Source: Euryarchaeota archaeon UBA19 (lineage in GTDB: Archaea; Thermoplasmatota; Poseidoniia; Poseidoniales; Thalassarchaeaceae). From it: DNA of 18,907 bases. Under the pieces are notes generated by a model. That model was not told where the DNA came from, made no database searches, and saw only the letters and a list, made by a program, of their open reading frames with translations. The DNA lies in contig DAPQ01000032.1 in the NCBI GenBank assembly GCA_002502175.1, forward strand, positions 64,252-83,158, written 5' to 3'. The stretch's first letter is position 1; each line of letters starts with the position of its first letter. Shown here one piece after another: positions 13,423 through 18,907 of this stretch. The position numbers were made by a program, and so were the translations under genes.

Positions 13423-14967
13423 TTAGAACAAAGTTGTCTGCCTAGTACCATTTGAGGATTTATCCTTTTTTGAGGTCGTCCTCCTAGGTCTTCTCCGGCT
13501 ACCATGTTTTTGATACACCGCTTGGCTTTCCTCTCTTGCCTCAGGCGATTTTCTTGCAGCATATGTTTTCTTTATCCCTTCTTTCCTTGATTCCATTTCG
13601 TCAAGTACTGGAGCAGGATAATCTACTCCAATTCTACAACCAAAATTGGTTTGTTCTTCTTCAGACATCTTCCAAGGATCATGGATATATTTTGTAGGAA
13701 CCATTCTTAATTCGGGGACCCATTTTCTAATGTAATCTCCATTTTTATCGTGGTCCTTTCCTTGTTTTGTGACAGAATATGCGCGAACAGTGTTGATTCC
13801 TGTTGTTCCTGATTGCATACCAACCTGTGACCAGTGAATTCCTGGTTCGTAATCCAAGAATAGAGTTGCAAGATGAGTTCCTACTTCTCTCCAGGGTAAC
13901 CAAAGATTGTATGATGCTACTGACATAATCATGGCCCTCATTCGAAAATTAATCCAACCTGTTGAATTCAATTGTCTCATGCAGGCATCGAAGAAAGGCC
14001 AGCCGGTCATTCCGGCTTTCCATGCCTCGAATTTTGCTTCATCTAATTCTCTATTTAGGCGAGAATCAATTACTGCATTTTGGGCCTTGTAATCTAGAGT
14101 CGGCTCCATTTCTAACTTCTGAATGAAATGACAATGCCAAGCTAGCCGACTCTGAAATGATGAGAGACTTTTCAGCCAGTTTCCTATGTCTTCTCCTTGC
14201 GATTTGATCGCCTTAAGTTGGTTCACTCTATTCTTTGTATTCTGAACTGCCCTCCTTACAGAGATACATCCGACACTAAGGTAAGGGGCGAGTCTGGAAC
14301 CATGCTCTTCGGCATTTATCGGACTGGAAACAGCCCACCTGTATGGCTCTCCTCTTTCGTAAAGGAATGATTTCAGGCAGGCCAAAGCAGCATCTTCACC
14401 GGGTTGCTGTCTATTGATTACGTCCCTAGGTAAAATGCCAATCTCAGCAAGACTTGGAGGTTCAGTGACTCTATCAATCCCAACGATCTTCTTTGGTGCT
14501 GCTCTCAATTCAAGTTTCATTCTAGAGTCTCTTTGTCTCTTCCAAGTGTTGCGATTTTGAAGAACTCGTACAACACCATTAGATGGAAATTCTGTCCATT
14601 TTATACTCCTTGTTTTGCACCATTTGTGGAGGGCAATATCTCTATCATAGGACCATTCTAATCCAGTTTCTTCATGCGAATAGAGATTCTCAATTTCATG
14701 TTCTTTAGACAATTGGCTCAAACAATTTTCAATTTCGGAATAGACTATCTCGAAACTACCTCCAATAGATTCTATTTTCCGCTTGATTTCAATTGCGCAG
14801 TCCATCTCCCATTGAATATGGATTGGACTACAATCTGGTTGTTGGAGTCTTCTTGGCTCAATCAGGAAGATACAATGAACCTTGTTTTTCGATGCGGCTG
14901 CTTTCAGTAGAGGTTCATGGTCGAGAGTTCGTAAATCTCTCTTGAACCATACAACATCGATCGGCAT
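13423..14967 (-). CDS. Photolyase/cryptochrome family flavoprotein, non-classical
   Basis: The 514-residue protein has the N-terminal antenna Rossmann domain (VVWFKRDLRTLDHEPL, 5-20) and the FAD-binding helical domain: GSRLAPYLSVGCIS (223-236), TGWPFFDACMRQLNSTGWINFRMR (321-344) and YIRKWVPELRMVP (412-424). It should bind FAD and repair UV photoproducts or sense blue light. The loop that in E. coli PhrB reads NNGGWQW here reads EPGIHWSQ (374-381), followed by GMQSGTTGIN, a variant I associate with a separate marine photolyase-like group. A lysine/arginine-rich C-terminal tail (about 478-514) follows. The frame extends to a TTG at 14997; ATG 14967 with GGTG in front was chosen. The gene is markedly AT-rich (about 35-43% G+C in sampled lines). 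Confidence 0.92.
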   Translation of the reverse strand: MPIDVVWFKRDLRTLDHEPLLKAAASKNKVHCIFLIEPRRLQQPDCSPIHIQWEMDCAIEIKRKIESIGGSFEIVYSEIENCLSQLSKEHEIENLYSHEETGLEWSYDRDIALHKWCKTRSIKWTEFPSNGVVRVLQNRNTWKRQRDSRMKLELRAAPKKIVGIDRVTEPPSLAEIGILPRDVINRQQPGEDAALACLKSFLYERGEPYRWAVSSPINAEEHGSRLAPYLSVGCISVRRAVQNTKNRVNQLKAIKSQGEDIGNWLKSLSSFQSRLAWHCHFIQKLEMEPTLDYKAQNAVIDSRLNRELDEAKFEAWKAGMTGWPFFDACMRQLNSTGWINFRMRAMIMSVASYNLWLPWREVGTHLATLFLDYEPGIHWSQVGMQSGTTGINTVRAYSVTKQGKDHDKNGDYIRKWVPELRMVPTKYIHDPWKMSEEEQTNFGCRIGVDYPAPVLDEMESRKEGIKKTYAARKSPEAREESQAVYQKHGSRRRPRRTTSKKDKSSNGTRQTTLF

Positions 14968-15041
14968 CACCACGTCAAATGTAGTCTCAGATATCAACGG
15001 CTGTTAGAAATCGAAACACAGAATTCTCAGAAGGAGGAAAT

Positions 15042-15115
15042 TGGAGCACAGGCCGGGATTTGCACCCGGGTCCACGGATCTGCAGTCCGTTGCATAGCTA
15101 CTCTGCCACCCGTGC
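15042..15115 (-). tRNA. trnC: tRNA-Cys (anticodon GCA), CCA encoded
   Basis: Read on the minus strand, the acceptor arms GCACGGG and CCUGUGC pair over seven positions (one G-U). The anticodon stem ACGGA/UCCGU closes the loop CUGCAGA with anticodon GCA. The T stem CCGGG/CCCGG closes the loop UGCAAAU. The discriminator is U, as in tRNA-Cys, and the 3' CCA is encoded. The D arm is short, with a three-pair stem GCA/UGC. The T loop has G where position 55 is normally U (pseudouridine), and the D loop reads AGC where GG is usual. No intron is present. It lies 74 bp upstream of the photolyase start on the same strand. Confidence 0.96.
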
Positions 15116-15247
15116 AGGGATATACCGACCCCTGACCTCCACTTGAAGAATGTTCGGAGCGTCTGAGGTTGTTTTTTTCTTGGTCAAAATATCAATTTCG
15201 AGCATGACTTGAAAAGAAGGGAATTATTCGAAAATGATGAATAAAGC

Positions 15248-16693
15248 ATGAGTGAGGAGGAAGACAAGTGGTGGTCTCCAGACCATGTGGCTGCTGAAGA
15301 CGAAGTTAGTCCGCCTCAAAATACGGTCGAAGATTCTCCCAAAGAGGAAATTGTTGGACGAGAAAATATAGACAATTTCCTAGAAGATATTGGGTACACT
15401 GATTCCGGAAATAAAAAGCCGAGGAGAACTACAACTAGTGGTGGAGATGTCCCCCCTAATCCTCAGCCTCCAGTTGTAAGCGGAAGTCAAGGATTTCTGG
15501 GGTTGTGGTGGCTGACTAGAGGAGAGGCCCTGTTTGTGATTTCTGCAATCGTTTTTGCTCTGATTATTTCCACGATATGGACTATCGGATTAATCAATGA
15601 GTCAACCTACACCCAGGTTTCAGCTACTATCGTGGCAGAAGAGAATGATTTCTGGATAGAAACAGAGGCAGAGATTGTAGGAGACGGTACTAACGGAACT
15701 GGTTGGTTCCAAGATGATTTGAGCGGTTGGTACGAAAGTTGCTATACTGATGAAGACGGATACGAGTCTTGTGATAGTTATTGGGTTAACGAGTATGAAT
15801 GCTATGCCGATCTATATCTCACTTGGAATGTTAGTGGTATCGAATACAGTGGTTGGGCGGATACACCATCGATACTAACACCATACTCCTGCTTGGCGTA
15901 TATGGAACAATACTACGAGATAGGAGATATTATTCCTATCTATTATGGCCAATCCGACCCTAGCCAATTTCAGACATTCACAATTACACTGGGAGATTCG
16001 CAATCTACCCGTTGGACAGAAACAATGTATCATTGGGCAGAAGGCCCTAATTTGTATACAGACTACGAGTGTGAAGCAATCCTCACTGTTACTTATCCCG
16101 ACCCCTTGGATAATTCTAGCCAAATCACCACTAGAGTTCTCGATGGTTGGAATGGGGGCGCTGCTTTCTACGGCATCTACTCCCCAAACTCTTGTCTTTC
16201 GGAAATAATGGACGAATACAGTGACGGGAGGACACTTACCGTCATGGTTGATGAAAAAGATACAACGAAAGCATACAGAATAGGAAACACTCCCGAAGGA
16301 TTCTTTTCGATTACCTGGTTTTGCTGCTTGGGATTGATGATTATATTGGTAATAGTCTCATTTGTTATCGTTACATTAAACAATACTCCTCCAGGTAACT
16401 ACGTGACTAGAAATGGGGTTGTTCACCATGGTGGATATGATGGTAATGATGTTACAATCATCAACAATCACTACGGAGATAGATGGGGGTACAATCACGG
16501 GCCAGGAGTTCATTATCGAAAACCAAGCAGAAGGGTGAGTTCGAGCCGAAGGAGAAGCTCCAGCGGTAGTGGTCGTTCGAGTGGTGGACACTCAACCAGA
16601 GGACGCTCCGGCGGGGGAAGCAGTTCAGGTGGCGGAAGTCGCTCAAGCGGTGGTGGTCGCTCTGGCGGCGGTCGCTCTGGTGGACGCAGATGA
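15248..16693 (+). CDS. Two-helix membrane protein with duplicated ectodomain and Arg/Ser/Gly-rich tail
   Basis: No named family is certain. The 481-residue protein starts with an acidic cytoplasmic segment (1-60) and a proline-rich linker. TM helices lie at about 94-116 and 354-377. Between them are two related domains (about 183-245 and 272-345), each beginning with YEC and reaching a second Cys at YSC (215) or NSC (316). The first ends in YEIGDIIPIYYGQSDPSQF, which resembles DUF3592-type domains. Cys165 and Cys175 add a further possible disulfide. After TM2 comes a His/Asn/Tyr/Gly linker (385-425) and a 55-residue low-complexity tail (427-481) of SRR, SGG and RSGGG units. Both termini are predicted to be inside. 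No strong ribosome-binding site precedes the ATG. Confidence 0.8.
   Translation: MSEEEDKWWSPDHVAAEDEVSPPQNTVEDSPKEEIVGRENIDNFLEDIGYTDSGNKKPRRTTTSGGDVPPNPQPPVVSGSQGFLGLWWLTRGEALFVISAIVFALIISTIWTIGLINESTYTQVSATIVAEENDFWIETEAEIVGDGTNGTGWFQDDLSGWYESCYTDEDGYESCDSYWVNEYECYADLYLTWNVSGIEYSGWADTPSILTPYSCLAYMEQYYEIGDIIPIYYGQSDPSQFQTFTITLGDSQSTRWTETMYHWAEGPNLYTDYECEAILTVTYPDPLDNSSQITTRVLDGWNGGAAFYGIYSPNSCLSEIMDEYSDGRTLTVMVDEKDTTKAYRIGNTPEGFFSITWFCCLGLMIILVIVSFVIVTLNNTPPGNYVTRNGVVHHGGYDGNDVTIINNHYGDRWGYNHGPGVHYRKPSRRVSSSRRRSSSGSGRSSGGHSTRGRSGGGSSSGGGSRSSGGGRSGGGRSGGRR
16532..16690 (+). repeat. Low-complexity region encoding Arg/Ser/Gly repeats
   Basis: This in-frame low-complexity DNA is rich in GGTGGC, CGCTCT and AGC units. 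It encodes the C-terminal tail of the preceding membrane protein, with units such as SGGG and GGRSGG. The repeats are imperfect at the DNA level, with varied codons for Ser and Gly, so selection at the protein level is more likely than recent slippage. Confidence 0.75.
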
Positions 16694-16737
16694 TCCAAGT
16701 GAGATTTATCTGAGTTAATTTTGCATATCTTGAAGGG

Positions 16738-17889
16738 ATGTCGGCACTCAGTCGATGTATGCCTAAGGTCTCGTCTCGGTATGACGGACTTGGAGTTGGC
16801 TTCGCCCCCTACCTGCAGCCACCCGGTCCAGAGGTTGTTCGGCTAACCGTTGGAGAGCCTGGTTTTGATACTCCAAGGGAGATTATCGATACTGCAATCT
16901 CTGAGCTAGATGCTGGCAAAACCAAGTACACACGAGGACAGGGTTCGGTAGAACTCTGTCAGGCTGTTGCCGACTATTTGGCTGAACATCAAGACCTCAA
17001 AGTCAGCCCTGATGATGTTTTGATTACGCCTGGTGCAAAGCAGGCTTTGCTGTACTCATTCATGATTTCAACAATGCCAGGCGATGAGGCAATATTGCTA
17101 GCACCCGCTTGGGCAAGTTACGAGCCTATGTTGCAATTCATCGGCGCTGTACCGGTTCACGTCTCTGTAAAGCCGGATGATTACCATCCAGATATTGATG
17201 CGATTCGCGCCGCAGTAACAGACAAAACCACGATGATTCTGATTAATTCTCCATGCAATCCAACCGGTGCGGTTTACACTCCTGAAGAAATTGAAGCGAT
17301 TGTAGAAATTGCAGTCGAGCATGACCTTTGGATTGTCTCTGACGAAATTTACGCTCGGCTGAATTGGATGGATTACCCACACGTATCACCAGCCTCAATC
17401 GAAGGTGGAGCTGAACGCACACTGATCGTAAACGGCTGGTCAAAGTCTTGGGCCATGACCGGAATGAGAGTTGGATTCCTAACTGGCCCTAGTGATGCAA
17501 TAAAGGCGGCCATCAAATCTCAGGCAAATTCGGCTTCCCACATTCCTACCTTCATGATGGAAGCCGCACGTGTTGCTTTGTCTTGTGATGATGCGGTTGA
17601 TAGTTTCAATGAGGAATACAAGAAGCGCCGTGAAATCATGATTCAAGGGTTGTCTGAAATCCCTGGATTAAGAGTTGGAGAGTGTGAAGGAGCATTCTAT
17701 GCATACGTCGATATCACCGGGACTGGAATGACTGATATCGAATTCGCAGATGGAGCATTAGAGGCCGGAGTTCAGTTGATTCCAGCCAGCTTAATCACCG
17801 GTGGCGAAGGCTTCGTACGCATTTCTTATGCTGCGGATGAAGACAAAATTATCGAAGGTATCAGGCGACTGAAGGCTTGGCTTTCTTGA
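16738..17889 (+). CDS. Pyridoxal-phosphate class I/II aminotransferase (aspartate aminotransferase-like)
   Basis: The 383-residue fold-type I transaminase has the sequence marks of the AspC/aromatic aminotransferase group: LTVGEPGFDTP (36-46), PGAKQAL (98-104), NSPCNPTGAVY (170-180, with cofactor-contacting Asn174), SDEIYARL (201-208, with Asp202 and Tyr205), NGWSKSWAMTGMRVGF (232-247, with Schiff-base Lys236) and a C-terminal FVRISYA carrying the substrate-carboxylate arginine. The amino-acid specificity cannot be read directly; aspartate, aromatic or alanine substrates are possible. The ATG at 16738 is preceded directly by GAAGGG. SpeD follows after 50 bp on the same strand. Confidence 0.92.
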   Translation: MSALSRCMPKVSSRYDGLGVGFAPYLQPPGPEVVRLTVGEPGFDTPREIIDTAISELDAGKTKYTRGQGSVELCQAVADYLAEHQDLKVSPDDVLITPGAKQALLYSFMISTMPGDEAILLAPAWASYEPMLQFIGAVPVHVSVKPDDYHPDIDAIRAAVTDKTTMILINSPCNPTGAVYTPEEIEAIVEIAVEHDLWIVSDEIYARLNWMDYPHVSPASIEGGAERTLIVNGWSKSWAMTGMRVGFLTGPSDAIKAAIKSQANSASHIPTFMMEAARVALSCDDAVDSFNEEYKKRREIMIQGLSEIPGLRVGECEGAFYAYVDITGTGMTDIEFADGALEAGVQLIPASLITGGEGFVRISYAADEDKIIEGIRRLKAWLS

Positions 17890-17939
17890 GAATAATTGAA
17901 ATCAAAACCTGCACCGAACTAGGTTACTCAGGTGGTTCG

Positions 17940-18332
17940 ATGACTGGCTCTCATGGTATGCACGTCTATGTTGACTACAATGGATATCATAGAAATGGAG
18001 TCCATGATGGTGCTTGGATGCTAGAGAAGATGATTGCCGCTGCCAATGCGGCAAATGTCCGAATTGTCCACTCATATGTTGAGGAATTTGATGGTGTAGT
18101 TTCTCCTACGGGATTCGCTGCCATGGTGTTACTTGATGAGAGTCACATCAGTGCTCACTGCTACTACGACAAGGGTTGGCTTGCGGTTGATGCATTCACC
18201 TGCGGAGGCGCTGATCCGAATGGAATTGCCGACGACCTCGATGAAGCATTGAGGTCGACAATGGATGATTTGGTATTGATTCGTCGTGAAGAAGTCGAGC
18301 GATTTCTTCACGAAGATCTCGAGAAGACATGA
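17940..18332 (+). CDS. speD: S-adenosylmethionine decarboxylase, pyruvoyl-dependent (SpeD)
   Basis: This enzyme decarboxylates AdoMet to supply the aminopropyl donor for spermidine. The 130-residue protein is the size of the prokaryotic class 1B proenzyme. The self-cleavage and pyruvoyl site is DESHIS (66-71): cleavage is expected between Glu67 and Ser68, with Ser68 becoming the pyruvoyl group. The AVDAFTCGGADP segment (82-93) contains the conserved Cys88. The open frame extends upstream into the aminotransferase gene, but ATG 17940 is preceded by AGGTGG at 4 nt and gives the family's normal N-terminus (GMHVYVDYNG). The stop is followed within 9 bp by the DHS-like gene, implying one operon for polyamine and hypusine metabolism. 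Confidence 0.95.
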   Translation: MTGSHGMHVYVDYNGYHRNGVHDGAWMLEKMIAAANAANVRIVHSYVEEFDGVVSPTGFAAMVLLDESHISAHCYYDKGWLAVDAFTCGGADPNGIADDLDEALRSTMDDLVLIRREEVERFLHEDLEKT

Positions 18333-18341
18333 GGTGAAATG

Positions 18342-18907
18342 ATGGCGATTCGAGATTTCATCAAGCGCCATTACCACCACTTCAACGCTGGCGCTCTTGC
18401 CGATTGTGCTGAATCATTGAATGAGTTTCTGGAAAACGATGGGCGACTAATCATCACTCTCGCTGGTGCTATGTCAACTGCCGGAATAGGTCGCTCATTG
18501 GCTCCTGCAATCCGCGCCCAAAGGATTCATGCTATCTGTTGCACAGGGGCTAATTTGGAAGAAGATCTCTTCCGCTTAGTGGCATCTTCGAGTTACGAAA
18601 AAGTCGAAGATTGGCGTGATTTGACCGCTGAATCGGATGCTGATTTAGCAGAACGTGGGATGAATCGGGTGACCGATGTTGCGATTCCAGAAGAGGAAGC
18701 AATTCGCTACATAGAGAAGCCATTACTGCAACTTTGGAAAGATGCTGAAGCGGCAGGAGATAGGCGATTTCCGCACGAATATCTCTACGATCTACTTCTA
18801 CACGGAGGGCTTGAGTTCGATTCAGACCCAAACGATTCCTGGTTGATGGCAGCAGCCGATGCAAACCTACCAATCTTCGTGCCCGGTTGGGAAGATTCGA
18901 CATTGGG
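18342..18907 (+). CDS. Deoxyhypusine synthase-like protein, N-terminal part
   Basis: The gene runs off the window after 188 complete codons. The visible part matches the bacterial-type deoxyhypusine synthase-like family: IRDFIKRHYHHFNAGAL (3-19), ITLAGAMSTAGIGRSLAP (about 48-65), the NAD-binding segment CTGANLEED (about 76-84), ERGMNRVTD, RFPHEYLYDLLL and the active-site approach VPGWEDSTLG at the window edge. Classical DHS transfers the aminobutyl group of spermidine to a lysine of aIF5A; some bacterial members make homospermidine instead. The lysine nucleophile lies beyond the edge. GAGGTGA (18331-18337) favours the second ATG of the ATGATG pair (18342). Adjacency to speD supports a spermidine-using role. 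Confidence 0.92.
   Translation, partial: MAIRDFIKRHYHHFNAGALADCAESLNEFLENDGRLIITLAGAMSTAGIGRSLAPAIRAQRIHAICCTGANLEEDLFRLVASSSYEKVEDWRDLTAESDADLAERGMNRVTDVAIPEEEAIRYIEKPLLQLWKDAEAAGDRRFPHEYLYDLLLHGGLEFDSDPNDSWLMAAADANLPIFVPGWEDSTL

Noticed and set aside
15042..15115. tRNA-Cys as an integrase attachment site
   Set aside because: I searched for a direct copy of the tRNA 3' end near 10.9 kb and elsewhere in the AT-rich segment and saw none, and no integrase gene is present.
15171..15178. Run of seven T on the plus strand as an archaeal terminator
   Set aside because: No plus-strand gene ends nearby; the genes to the left are on the minus strand, so it has nothing to terminate.
16532..16690. Repeats at the end of the membrane-protein gene as a CRISPR or tandem mobile repeat
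   Set aside because: The units are short, imperfect and in frame with the protein, with no spacers, so this is protein low complexity.

Overview
The window looks like a piece of an archaeal chromosome, most plausibly a marine Thermoplasmatota lineage such as Poseidoniales (Marine Group II). That placement is an inference. The strongest archaeal markers are an archaea-type 4-phosphopantoate--beta-alanine ligase (3557-4348), a THEP1-type NTPase (8907-9491) and a probable Pcc1-like KEOPS subunit (2340-2597). Gene packing is tight and no intergenic gap exceeds 300 bp. Mixed in are enzymes of bacterial type: MetK, GcvH, a bacterial-type deoxyhypusine synthase-like protein and RNase HI. Such a mixture is usual for planktonic Euryarchaeota. 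No CRISPR array, rRNA, insertion sequence or phage gene is visible.

Layout. (1) 1-1419, minus strand: the 5' end of an ABC ATPase gene, then bacterial-type metK. (2) 1552-4750, plus strand: an mPGES-2/glutaredoxin-like GST-fold protein, then a tightly coupled run of Pcc1-like protein, nadC, phosphopantothenate synthetase and a DsrE-like protein (4-bp overlap, 0-bp gap, 12-bp gap). (3) 4744-5928, minus: an isocitrate/isopropylmalate dehydrogenase family enzyme whose 3' end overlaps the DsrE-like gene by 7 bp. (4) 6051-8712, plus: a coiled-coil protein with a probable C-terminal winged helix, followed by a solitary NPPW-type N6-adenine DNA methyltransferase. (5) 8907-10915, plus: THEP1 NTPase, a small two-helix membrane protein, gcvH and rnhA. 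(6) 10921-15115: a more AT-rich, accessory-looking stretch with small membrane proteins, a GNAT acetyltransferase, pirin, a non-classical photolyase/cryptochrome and tRNA-Cys. (7) 15248-16693: a two-helix membrane protein with a duplicated, cysteine-containing ectodomain and an Arg/Ser/Gly-rich cytoplasmic tail. (8) 16738-18907, plus: a class I aminotransferase, speD (AdoMet decarboxylase) and a deoxyhypusine synthase-like gene cut by the window end.

Functional links. MetK makes AdoMet, SpeD decarboxylates it for spermidine, and the adjacent DHS-like enzyme uses spermidine-type substrates, so the speD-DHS pair is a polyamine/hypusine module. NadC and phosphopantothenate synthetase put NAD and CoA biosynthesis in one operon. 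The features most worth a second look are the coiled-coil/winged-helix plus methyltransferase pair, the tRNA-Cys with non-canonical D- and T-loop bases, the membrane protein with the Arg/Gly-rich tail, the non-classical photolyase, and several perfect inverted repeats in promoter regions.
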